DNA of 64,000 nucleotides, from positions 7,006,805 to 7,070,804 of the forward strand of contig NC_049981.1 of the NCBI RefSeq assembly GCF_000003815.2, in the 5' to 3' direction. The position numbers and the translations under genes were made by a program. This document shows positions 47,727-59,100 of the stretch, piece by piece. Every line of letters starts with the position of its first letter. The stretch's first letter is position 1. The stretch is from Branchiostoma floridae (taxonomy: Eukaryota; Chordata; Leptocardii; Amphioxiformes; Branchiostomatidae). The notes beneath the pieces were generated by a model. The model was not told the origin of the DNA, did no database searches, and saw only the letters and a list, made by a program, of their open reading frames with translations.

Positions 47727-49077
47727 GCTACCTGTCGCTACTCCTCAAGTGACAAGCTTGCTTTTCAACGGGAGGGTGAACAGGAAAGGGGAAGTGAAAG
47801 CTGACGCGTATTTGCTGCTTACCGTTTGACACAGGTGCCTGTTACCTCACCTGACCGCCAGCATGACGCTCACACTAAAGACAAGGAAGTAAAAAAATTG
47901 ACACCGCAGCCGAACGTTCAAACAAAGCGTGCCCCGCCCCGAAAAGACCGCATTCATTTTCAGTTAAGTATCTGTCAGTTTTGCCTTAGAGAGAAAATAG
48001 ATAATAAATCGCACATTATCGTATACCGTAGACTGTTTTATGTATTTTGATGATAGTAACATACTATCTAGGTATTAATTTAAATAAAACGTAAATTCCC
48101 TAACATAATATTCTTTGCGTAAAGCTGGTAGCACTGACAACGATAAACTGTCAACAGTTATTATGATCATTATCACTGGGTGGGGCGACTACTCTCTCTT
48201 TGGCAGCCATGGGCTGAATTGCGAGGAGCTTACAATAGACGTAGCTAAATCGTAAGTGTTTGGAGTGGCTGCGATTAAGCGCTGAACTCAGGTGACCTCA
48301 ATACGACAGTACTTACCTTAGTTGCGGCCACAGGACTGTAGGTTTTAAACCTCTCACACCGCAAAGGACCCCTTTTCTTTTCAATAAGTGTTGTGGGTTC
48401 TTCAACGTGCTCAGGGTCTGACTCTCCTCAAACGGGACCTCCATTTAACGTATTATCCGAGGGACGGCCCTAGCCGAAGCTAAGTACTTATTTTCACTTG
48501 TGTGATGTGAGGAAAGTCGTGCGTGCCCTTCCTGAGGGCACAAGATCGGTCACCGTCAGCGTGGTACGGATTTAAACACAGAGCATGCCGGCTGTGCATG
48601 AACGGCACAAACTCTTACAACCCCACGTTTTCGCCTGTAAACTCACTCACTCAATCATCTGATAGATAGAACTTTATTGCACGACAATTGTACATGGTAC
48701 AAAGTATGGCAACAACTATTACATAAAGTACAAAAAAGAGGTATAGGATAAAGTTTAACATCGTAGTTAACATAACAATAAGGGCTAATATGCATAACTC
48801 ATTCATGTAGCATCATAATGAAGTAGGCTAATCAGCTTCAGTATTCTTTCTAATAGCAAAGCATACATATATATGTGCCCAGTTGCACGTAAGGCTTGAG
48901 GAGGTTCTTCCTTCGTTGTCTATCGGCAGCAATTCTTGCTAAATTGGTGCCTCATCCAATGAGAAACCCTTCAGCTTTACCTCCTTAAAAGTTCTTAAAA
49001 GGATTGTGATGTCTAAAGCACCCCTCTATAATGTAACACATTTGTGACAACCGTCATGTGTAAAATAGTTATCACAC
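47727..49077. other. Intergenic; retroelement 3' end near 48660
   Basis: 47727-48660 has no recognised exon and should hold the promoter of the minus-strand gene. From 48661 the complement reads CAATAAAGTTCTATCTATC, like a LINE 3' end with a short TATC tail on the minus strand (approx. 48655-48900). Confidence 0.4.
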
Positions 49078-49165
49078 ACACACAGATACACACAAACACA
49101 AACACACACACACGTGCACACCCACGCACCCACCCACACACACACAAACACACACACACTCAAAT
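49078..49165 (+). repeat. Imperfect (CA)n tract
   Basis: CA-rich with interruptions. An inverted repeat GCATAGTATCCT/AGGATACTATGC follows at ~49178-49222. Confidence 0.85.
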
Positions 49166-49339
49166 GTAAATCATGCTAGCATAGTATCCTTTGGTCAGAC
49201 AACACCATAGGATACTATGCTAACAAGATTAGCTACGCCGTGCAGAGATTGGCGCACCCGTTTGTACTTTGAACTACTCCAACCTCTACACTGTCAGATT
49301 CTCTTCACTAGCGATCCCTTCCCCCAATCCCTCGATTAC

Positions 49340-49772
49340 CTGACTTAGGGAAGGCGGACACGAAAACATCATCGTCTCGGACTTCAAACGATTATTATGA
49401 ATGGTTTTATTGATACAAACTCTCAGACTCTAACACTAGCAGCCCAGGGGCGGAATTGTTGTTAGACTTACATATACAAATCAGCATACAATACATGTCA
49501 GCCCAGGATGCCAGGATGGCGCAGCGTATTCAGTGCCCGATCGGATATAACACACATACACTGTCACGAGGTAGGTACAGACGCTGACTCGCTCTGCTGC
49601 ATATATATGATCAACATGAGCGTTCCACTTAAGATCTATCCGCCTGTAGGAAAACCCCAATATCCTCATTACTTTCCACATGCTTCAAACCTTGCGGACT
49701 TACCGGAGGACTGTGAAACCGGGCACCCCGGAAGTAACAAAATGTCGCTGATGGTGCTTTATGACCAGCCAT
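49340..49772 (-). pseudogene. Sulfotransferase exon 1, copy c, interrupted by a retrotransposon
   Basis: On the minus strand an ATG at 49772 opens MAGHKAPSATFCYFRGARF...PQGLKHVE. The frame is then cut by ~280 bp of CR1-like sequence (49394-49673) and resumes as SFEVRDDDVFVSAFPKSG before a donor (CAG|GTAATC). This is the only copy that still shows the FPKSG PAPS-binding loop. It lies head-to-head with exon 1b. Confidence 0.8.
49394..49673 (-). mobile_element. CR1-like fragment inserted in sulfotransferase exon 1c
   Basis: Encodes VMRILG...DLKWNAHVDHI and YIRSGTEYAAPSWHPGLT, clearly related to the C-terminal RT region of the element at 24056-26450. It ends with CAATAAAACCATTCATAA, like that element's 3' end. 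Strongly 5'-truncated and internally deleted. Confidence 0.8.
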
Positions 49773-50432
49773 ATTGAAGTGTACCTGGTTTAGACTGAAG
49801 CCTTAGTACAAGGGTGACTGTAGTGATTAAAAAAAACTTCTTTTCACATAGACCCATGTGTACGAATGTTTCCTTTAAATGTAACAGACGACGGTTGACA
49901 AATACCTACCGTAACAGCAAAACCCGGCTGGTGTCAATACAGTATGGGCTTGAAAGCGACACGAAAGGTCTTCGTTTACCTGGATGTCTAATATTCATAA
50001 ACGTAACAAGACTGGTTATCTATCTAATATCATAGTCGCATGTAGCCATTGACCTTAAACGAAAGCATAACGAAAAATGAAAATGCATGGAATTTTCAAC
50101 TTTCAAACAACAACAACTAGATTCCATAATTCTGATTGCTTTCATACTAATAAGCCAACCCCCCCCCCCTAACGACCTGGGGGTCAGAGGATTAGTTAGG
50201 TAGGTAGGTTCGCGCAAGGAAAAGGAGGTCAACGACCCAGTGGTCGATGACCTTTTGTGTCACTTTCAACCCCATGCTGTATTGACACCTGAGCGGAGTT
50301 TTGCTGTTACGGTAGTGATTTCTCAACCGTCGTCTGTTACATTAATTTAAAGCAAACATTCGTACACGTGGGTCGATGTGAAAAGAACTTTTTTCTTTTA
50401 AATCACTGCAGACCCTTGTACTAAGGCTTTGA

Positions 50433-50633
50433 GAGGGTCTGCATACTCTTTTCCGTAGGCTTAGGCAGCCTACTTTTATTTTCCGTAACTCGTAGGGAAA
50501 ACCATCTTATCTACGTGTTTCGAAGCGTTGCGACTAAATTTAGCGTAATTGCCTTCCTTGATTTAGCGTAATACGCAGGGGGTTCTTCTGAATTCAGCGT
50601 AAATCGTTGTCGAGACCCCCCATGCAGACCCTC
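50433..50633 (+). mobile_element. TIR element carrying the GCGTAA minisatellite
   Basis: 201 bp, begins GAGGGTCTGCAT and ends with its complement ATGCAGACCCTC. It is flanked by CTTTGA on both sides (50427-50432, 50634-50639). Inside are three units of the ATTTAGCGTAA repeat also seen at 14735-14890. Confidence 0.75.
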
Positions 50634-50670
50634 CTTTGATACAGTCCGAGCAACGTACACTTGCTTCAAC

Positions 50671-50811
50671 ATGGCTGTCCAGAAAGCACCACCGGCAACA
50701 TTTTGTTACTTCCGGGGTGCCCGGTTCCACAGTCCACCGGTGAGCCAGCGCCGTTTGGAGCTGGTGGAATCGTTTCAAGTCCGAGACGATGACGTTTTCG
50801 TGTTCGGGTAG
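50671..50811 (+). pseudogene. Sulfotransferase exon 1, copy b (truncated)
   Basis: The ATG at 50671 starts MAVQKAPPATFCYFRGARF and continues through LELVESFQVRDDDVFV. It then departs from the other copies and hits TAG at 50809-50811, before the PAPS loop. The sequence that replaces the exon end leads into dispersed repeat family A (50955-50995). Upstream region shared with copy a, with an added TIR element at 50433-50633. Confidence 0.8.
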
Positions 50812-50954
50812 CCTTTATCCGTTGTTTTTAAAAATTGTATATTCGGGGATATCTAGTAGACGCACAATAGTTTCAAATTTCAAAATCTTCGATATGTAAT
50901 TTGACATCATCGTCTGTCGACTTAATATAGCTAAATACTCTGTTTTGAAATGCA

Positions 50955-50995
50955 ACGGATATAGGATACCATGCGGATGAAGGCGAACTAGCGTT
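50955..50995 (+). repeat. Dispersed repeat family A, fragment
   Basis: CAACGGATATAGGATACC and GATGAAGGCGAACTAGCG match the left end of 3028-3300 with a few changes. Confidence 0.55.
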
Positions 50996-51244
50996 AAATG
51001 TATCAATAAGAAATCTACAAGAAGAATGAAATTAAATTGATGTTAAGTTGATACCGGCTTAATTCTTCATATTTCTCTCGGCCTGATCATCTGTGTGGTC
51101 TGGTGATATGAATCTTGGTTATCTAAAAAATAAGACAACAAAAGCCAGCCTAGGTTTTCTGCCATGAATGCAGGTCCCCGTTTTGTCTAGTACATAACCT
51201 TCTTCCTAACTTCTGCTTGGAAATGAACTAGTTTCCCGCCCTAG

Positions 51245-51470
51245 GAACGACATGGACACAACAGATCGTATCACTCGTGACCACCGGAAGTAATATCAGC
51301 AAGGCCAGTATAATAACCTTGGGAAAACGGGTTCCGTGGCTGGGGAGAGCTGGCCTTCACGCAGATGCGCCGCCTATCATCTCCCAGCTGAAAGACAGCC
51401 CCTCCCCACGGCTGATAAAGACCCATCTGCCTTACAATATGCTGCCTAAACAAGCCCGAGAAGGGAAAAG
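51245..51470 (+). CDS. Sulfotransferase exon 2, copy b (open)
   Basis: Acceptor CCCTAG at 51244; donor candidate AAAAG|GTATCT. Encodes (G)TTWTQQIVSLVTTGSNISKASI...WLGRAGLHADAPP...SPRLIKTHLPYNMLPKQAREGK, the segment after the PAPS loop through the RLIKTHLP substrate-pocket motif. It has no stop and no insertion. Compared with copy a, about four bases are missing at its 3' end, so it would leave in phase 2 and not join exon 3 in frame. Exon 1b upstream is truncated, so this exon probably belongs to a non-functional duplicate. Confidence 0.8.
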
Positions 51471-52403
51471 GTATCTTCATATATAGCATTTAAGTATCAT
51501 CGTCACCATCATCATTACCTTCGACAAGAAGTTATATTTTGCGTAGAAAAATTAAAATTGTGTTTTGCCTTAATGTGTAGGCCAACCGCATATCACTCGA
51601 GTAGCTGTGGATGGAATTTCATGATATTTCGTATTTGAGTAGCGGTTGCAGAAACAAAGGTTGTATTCGAAAATGGTGTGTGTATGTGTGTGTGTGTGCG
51701 GTTGCGGACACGATAACTAGATGCGTTGCGGATGGTTTTACATGATATATGGTACTTGAAGGCGAACAATCCATGATGGCGACAGGTAATTCTGAACCAG
51801 AAGGAATTGATGACATCAACAGAATAAACCATAATGTCGGTCTATCATTCTAGAGACAATATCAGTCGTAATGATATGAAGGGAAATCAGACATCTACAG
51901 GGCAAACTTTGCTATTACACATAGGTGCTAAGCAAGGGTCCATTTTCAGAATAGAGGTTTATAGCTTGGTTTTGATTTTTTAAGTCAATTTTGAGTCTAT
52001 TTCTCTTCCTTTGTGGATGTAATAGGCAGTATACTTTCAGACCAAATTTTTCACGATTTTCAAGATTTGAATATAGAGGCTCTAGCACATGTTCAGCCCT
52101 AATTTGACATCATCAAGAGTTCAAATGACGCCACTGTCTTGTAAATTCGACTGTTTTGGTCCCTTTAAATATTGGGCGACGGTGTGGGGTGAGTTGGAAC
52201 GATCTGTAATCTGCACGGAGTAGGCTATCTTGAATTTGCTTGTCTTTACATTATCCTTTTTACAACTGATAATTTTCACTTGTCCTTTTCCAAACACTGT
52301 AGAATATTCCTGACCTCCTTAACCAACCAACATGGCGGGCACGAAATGACGTCATAGTTACGTGACTACAAACCCACCATTTTGTGTGTGTCTGTCTCCA
52401 CAG

Positions 52404-52516
52404 GACAGGTTGGTGACTGGAGGAACTGGTTCTCTCCGCAGCAGCTGGAGACATTCGAGGCTTTCCACCGGGAGAAAATGGCGGAAACAGATCTCACTTT
52501 TGAAGACGAAGAATAG
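52404..52516 (+). CDS. Sulfotransferase last exon
   Basis: Acceptor TCCACAG at 52403; enters in phase 1; TAG at 52514-52516. Encodes GQVGDWRNWFSPQQLETFEAFHREKMAETDLTFEDEE, matching the C-terminal sulfotransferase signature (RKGxxGDWxxxF...F...M). The RKG part would be in the preceding exon, which was not found. Confidence 0.85.
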
Positions 52517-53325
52517 ATTTAACACATCGGATGAGCATGTAGTTGGCAGAATTTCTTTTTTTATGATTTTGATAGTTTTATTGTACTAATATTACCGGGA
52601 GAAAATGTCACATTAATAACTCAATTTTGAATAACGCAATCTGAAATCACAGTCCGATTTGATTCAGTAAGCTGTTGTTCTCATTCAACTGAATGCAGCG
52701 AAATACCGATACCTGAAAATCATTATCATTATGGAAGCTTTTTTTTATCACTTAACGCTTTTTTCTTTTAAAATAATGTCACTGTTTCATAGAAGATATC
52801 AACAACCGTGTGGACCCATTTTATTTATGTGTCAACGCAGCATACCTTAATCCAAAGCTTCCTTTATGAGCGCTGTCAGCAGTGATCTTTGCCTTTACGA
52901 TGTGCTCGATTTTGAATGCAATGCAAGATGACGATTAAATCACAACAAAAAATTGTCATGTATTCTTTACCAACTCGCCTAATAAATACATGTACTGAAC
53001 GAATTATGACTAAAGTGGAAAAGCTTAGACCTGGCTCTTCCTTCTCCTATGTCTCTAGATCAGGACCAATTTTAGGGAAATAATTTTAATAAGCTACTAT
53101 AATCACTTAACTGTGACGTCTGCCTATTGAGTATTGTATGTCCAGGCCATCTAGATAGAGGCATTTACGGTATTTAAGCCAGGTCAAAGACCAAACAAAT
53201 TTCTTGGAGTTAGCTAGAATCTCGCCAGGTGACGCACCGGAAAACCAAGGCACTGAGTGTGACCTTTGGTCGTGATTTCCGCTTGCCAACGTTGGACGAA
53301 TTGGATATAGGCGGTTGGTATCGAC
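52517..53325. other. Sulfotransferase 3' flank / intergenic
   Basis: AATAAA at 52981-52986 (CTAATAAATAC) is a possible poly(A) signal. No other feature seen. Confidence 0.4.
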
Positions 53326-53397
53326 GGCTCGCTGGTCTAGTGGTATGATTCTCGCTTAGGGTGCGAGAGGTCCCGGGTTCAATTCCCGGGCGAGCCC
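53326..53397 (+). tRNA. tRNA-Pro (anticodon AGG)
   Basis: A 72-nt cloverleaf. The 7-bp acceptor stem is GGCTCGC/GCGAGCC, the A box is TGGTCTAGTGG, the anticodon stem is TCTCGC/GCGAGA with loop TTAGGGT (AGG), and the B box is GGTTCAATTCC. No intron. A T-run (TTTT) for Pol III termination follows within about 10 bases. Confidence 0.97.
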
Positions 53398-56148
53398 TGT
53401 TATTTTAAGCATATCGTCTCTCTTTTGCAACTATTATTACAATTTATTGTACAGACAGACAATTTTTTATACATATTTCACTGAATATTGCTACGAATAC
53501 AAATGTCTCACTCAGCGGCCATGATAGATCTTAAACGAGTTCAATGAGGCAAACAAAAGACTGCCCATTACAATTACCAGTTCAGCCAATGGTGACATGG
53601 AAATTCGAAAATTGACCAATAAGGGAATTATTATGTTTTTATTTTTCATCTCGTAGGGGACTATAGAATCACTCTATGATACTCTAAGTTGCCTTATATT
53701 TCAGTGCATAACAATAATTATAAATAGTACACGTATTTATAATTTGATATTATGATATTGCGAAAATGAGTGTGGTCTGGGGGAAACTAAAAGGGAGCTG
53801 ATTTTAGAAATAGGTTCTGTCTGTTTGCCTCATTGACCTCGTCTTCGATCTATTATGGCCACCGCCAGAGAAACGTATATTAGCATTTTCGTAGTAATAG
53901 GTTTGATATGGTTTCTTAATAACGGGGTAAACTGAAGATTCGCAGAAAACAGTAGCATGAAGTTTAGCCTTGGTAAGTATTCTCCGCCCCCAACGGCCTC
54001 TTCGAATTCCCAGCCAAGAATTTCTCTTAGTCATCATATATTATGGAAACATCGAAGTTTCCAGAACAAATATGTCAGAAAAAAAAATTCAGCGTGCGAT
54101 TGACAGAAATCTGATAAGGAAAGCTAAACATCTAAACATCAAGCCTGAAGGAGAGGCTAACCCTGGCTAGGGAACGACGAACCTGGTGGTAACTCTCTAT
54201 CTTCATGTCTACATTGCGCCCCCCCCCCCCAACGACCTGGAGGTCAAGGGACTAAGTAAGTAGGTAGGTGAACATCTAAACTTTACTCATGAGTCTGTGT
54301 TATTCAAATGTCATGAAAATAAAGACATACGGGTTGTTAGTAAATATTTTATTCTTAGTTCACTTTGATTACATCTAGTTCTAAATTCAAGTTCGATTTC
54401 GAACATTCTGTACCTCTACGGTGAACACAAATATAATAAAAAATAGTTAAGTAGCCTCCCCCATGAATTAGTAGCCTCTTCCATTGACCCCATGACCTGG
54501 ACTGTCATGATTGCTTAAGCCTATGCCATTATTCAGACTTTAGTTACTTAGTTAACCTGATGGTTTATAAATGATAAAAGACACTAAAACAATACTCCTT
54601 TCAACGAGTAAAGCCGTAACTATAGCAAAATGTATCATTATAATGATGGAAGCATTCCAGTTATTATTTATGATACGATATATATATATATATATATATT
54701 GCTATGACTATATATGTATATTGCTATGACTATATAGTACTATGATGACATTAACGAATGACACGGTCACAATTAGGGTCTGTAGCCCCCGCTGGACTCT
54801 GAAGCTACAGATTTGCCCTTGTGGACTGCCGGATACCTCTGGGGTACCTCTCGGTGTTTTCACCCGGTAGCCGGGCCACAGGCTGATGTTAATGCCGAGG
54901 GGCATTCCACTCCAGAAGGGAGTCTTGTTTTCCAATAGATAATGTGGCAATGAATACATAATCATCCGAATTTTGTAGAATTCACCTTGGGAAGAATTAC
55001 GTGATACAATAATGACACTCACTAAACCCAAGCAGACCCTACCCATGCATTCCCTATACGCATTGTCAACCTCACTGTGTTTATCGTACATATTTTCGGA
55101 ATAATTGAGGTACGCTAAGCACACCGAGAAGGCAAATTGCTCGTAAGATAGCAAAGAATACAAGAACAAGACGGGATTTCTTAGCGAACCTGAAATTAGT
55201 TTTGGAACCTTAACTAAAGGTTTTGCATTGCATTCAGCCATAGGATTAATTCAATTAGAGAGTACTTGGGGAGTTTAGTAGAAGACTGAATGCTTTTGAG
55301 GCATGTGGAGCAACTGGGTACTTTATCGTATAATGTGAAGTAGTATGCAGTTTTTACTTCCTAAAATAAATATCTATCGGAAAATAACACTGTCGTGTGG
55401 AGTGGAATGCCCCTTTAAAAGAAATACGGGGCCCTGCCGTGCCTCAATGTAGCCGCATGGTGGCCCATGGGCCCATGTAGGGGTCACGTCCGGCAAAACA
55501 GTCCGTAAACTACCCACCGGGTCCCCTTTTACGAACTGTGACCGTAGCATAACACGTAGTCAAGCATAGCAGTAATTTACTAGTAAGTAAAAAAAAATAC
55601 ATATTGTATAAGTATGATCTAACATGGAATGAATAGTAATTTTTCATATTACTACATTGTAATATTCTATAGAATCATGAATTGATATACACCAACATCT
55701 TATCTTCTTGTCAACCTCAGATTAATAACTCGGATAGAATATTAGAAAAGTTGAAATCCCTGCATATAACTTTAGATTAACGATTTTTTTACTGGGGGGC
55801 CAATTCAATGCTACTAAATTAGTTTTCAGTGGTGCTCAAAACACACACACAATAAAAAGAAATGTAACAACTTGTAATTTAGGTAACACAGTTCGTTTCA
55901 ACATTGGTATAATATAGAACAGAATGCAAAAAAAAAATACTGAGACTGTTTTAAATGAAAACAGATAGAAAAGTAAGAAAACAAACCAAATAATCGTAAA
56001 TCTTACTCATGTCCATTACCGGTCCGGGTCTATATTTCTTGACTAAAGGTCTTCAACAACACGTGTTTCCTTTAATGCCATGTTTTCAGTTTTAAACTAA
56101 GGATTGGCAATTGAAAACAGATTCTATAGAATGTTAGGTGTCACCGTA
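53398..56148. other. Intergenic, mostly unrecognised
   Basis: Contains an (AT)n tract at ~54679-54700, a poly-C/AACGACCTGGAGGTCA block at 54221-54275 (also at 38050 and 50159), and a pair of inverted 16-mers GGGGCATTCCACTCCA at ~54899 and ~55401. The pair might bound a ~520-bp element. A 177-codon open frame on the minus strand (54708-55241) has no recognisable domain. Confidence 0.4.
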
Positions 56149-59100
56149 TTAAGTTGTGTCATAACTGCGGGCCCTTTTGGAATGTACCACGCATCCAGCT
56201 AAAGCGAAACCACAGACTGACAAAACGACCATCAAAGTATAAGCAAGTGGCGGAAAAAATGCAAAGTTTGCAGCTCCGGCCTGCAGTGAACATCCAGTTC
56301 CATTGATGACACCGTCCCCGGTATAATTAGCGTTACAAGCACAGCTGGCGTCCAGGGCTGGGGCGGGGTTGTCTGTGCAGGTGGCGTTCACATGGCACGG
56401 GTTGGGAGAACAGGCGTTGATGTCTGCGGTAAAATAAGATAACAATCAGCTCACTCACTCAGCATACAAGTGAGTGAGCTGATTGTTAGAGAAGCCTTCA
56501 CATGGAACACCCCAGGAAAAAAGGGGAAGACCTAGAAAGAGGGGGAAGACCTAGAAAGAGGGGAAGACCTAGAAACACCTGGAGGCGACGCCTGGATGCA
56601 AAGCCTGGAGGCGGACGCGAGGAAGTCTGGCTACACATGGGGACAGCTGGAGGAAATGGCCCAGGACCGCCGGAGATGGAAGCAGCTAGTTCGTGGCCTA
56701 TGCCCAAGGATGGGCAGTAGGCCCAAGTAAGTAAGTAAGTACTCAGCATACAAGTCAATCAAGAATTCTTCATGTTCTAAATAAACAATATAGGGAACAT
56801 TATTTAGAACATTAGGCATTAGAGGGCTTTAGAGGTTTTGTCCATTAGCTGTGATACAAGATGGTACACGAAGTATTCTTTGTTCCGCAAGATTTGTATA
56901 CTTTTTTTAATGTCATACCTGAACATCCAGTTCCGTTAGTCCGACCGTCTCCTGTATATCCGACTTTACAGGTACAGTTGGCGTCCAGTGAAGGGGCGGG
57001 GTGATCTGTACAGGTGGCCTGGGCGTGGCACGGGTTGGACGAGTTCGAGCAGACGTTAATGTCTGGATAAGGAAAAGGAAAATATAGAATTTCATTAAGG
57101 AAAAAATACATATTTCACTCCATGCATCTCCCTTAAGATGCATAATTGTATTGTTTTATATTAATTATTTTAGGAATGGACCTCCACAAGTTACTCAACC
57201 ACTCCGAATTTAGTTTGCCGGTTTTTTCATTTTTTCATTTACTTTCACGTTGCTTTTTGAACCAGATTGGACTTTTTACAATAACGAAAGCTGCCCCCTT
57301 CCTAATTTCTGGTCATTTGGTTTTTATAATAATCCCAGGAATAATATCTGAAAAGGCCACAACTAAAAACAAAAACAAAACTAAACAAATCTTATACCTC
57401 ATCCAATTTAACATCTAACTACTTGTTTTTTTATTAATACCTGAACATCCAGTTCCGTTAGTCCGACCGTCTCCTATATATCCTGTGTTACAGGTACAGT
57501 TGGCGTCCAGTGAAGGGGCGGGGTGATCTGTACAGGTGGCCTGGGCGTGGCAGGGGTTGGACGAGTTCGAGCAGGCGTTGATGTCTGCAATTGGTATTTA
57601 AAAAAAGACATTGAGTATCTTATGCATCATCAAAATATCTACAATTCAAAGTTATGAGCATAATATGACCTGAACACGAAAGTCGTAGATTCTTCTCGGT
57701 ACACCTGGCTTCCGCTAGGTAGTCTTAAATCCTGAATTTGCCTTCTGTCTGATAATAGGTATATACACATGCAATACACTACCCATATGCTCATTACATA
57801 TTATAGATCAATCTACTATTTCTAAACAGCTTTTTGAGGTAAAATGATTCAATTCTTAGGGTAATGCATTCCACCAAATTTTAGAATATCACTGAAGCAT
57901 GTATATATACTTAGAAGTGTCACAATAAACGTAGAATATGTACCTAAACATCCAGTTCCGTTAGTTCGGCCATCTCCTGTGTATCCGACTTTACAGGTAC
58001 AGTTGGCGTCCAGTGAAGGGGCGGGGTGATCTGTACAGGTGGCCTGGGCGTGGCAGGGGTTGGACGAGTTCGAGCAGGTGTTGATGTCTGGACAGGAAAA
58101 TTCAAATCGAATAATGAAGAAAGAAAAAAAAGAATGATAGAACATGATCAAATCACCGTACTAAAGGAGCCCATAGACATTGCCATAAACAATACCCCAG
58201 GATCATGTTTTTGACACAATACCTGAACATCCAGTTCCGTTAGCGCGACCGTCTCCTGTATATCCTGTGTTACAGGTACAAGTTGCGTCCAGTGAAGGGG
58301 CGGGGTGATCTGTACAGGTGGCNNNNNNNNNNNNNNNNNNNNNNNNNNNNNNNNNNNNNNNNNNNNNNNNNNNNNNNNNNNNNNNNNNNNNNNNNNNNNN
58401 NNNNNNNNNNNNNNNNNNNNNNNNNNNNNNNNNNNNNNNNNNNNNNNNNNNNNNNNNNNNNNNNNNNNNNNNNNNNNNNNNNNNNNNNNNNNNNNNNNNN
58501 NNNNNNNNNNNNNNNNNNNNNNNNNNNNNNNNNNNTATCACTGTCAATTTCAACACAGTCCTGTACGCATCAACAAAAAAATCAGCGTCTCAACCGAACG
58601 ACACCAAATAAAAACAACCACACAGCTTCGCAATGGCTACCTTAGAAGCACACCATTTTAAAAAGTGGAGCAGTGACAGCGGTGGACAGCTGCCCACACG
58701 ACCCCATATCTGCTTTGAGATAAGTAATTGCCAAACCCCATCGCCTGTAGGCCAGCTGTTCCACAATACCAGGGAAATAGGGGTGATTTATCAAATTATT
58801 ACATCGATAATCAAAACAGCTACCGCGAAAAAAAAGATCCCAAGGATCAAACACGTTATAACCGTAAGGTGCATATGACTATCAACCGCGCAAAATGTTA
58901 ACAGTATGCTCTGTCAAACCAACCTCAATACTGGAAACGCAAAACGCGAACGAGATGGCATATTCTGACGAGTGACGAGGACAACATCTGCTTGACGATA
59001 TTGAATTACCACAAGGCTTAATGCGAAGACCTAAACCACACCACCGGACGGCGTAGGGGTGAAAACTGAAATTATTACATCCATAATAAAAACAACTACC

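Noticed and set aside
54708-55241. 177-codon minus-strand ORF
   Set aside because: Tempting for its length, but no recognisable domain or splice context, and it overlaps a possible TIR element; left as unassigned.
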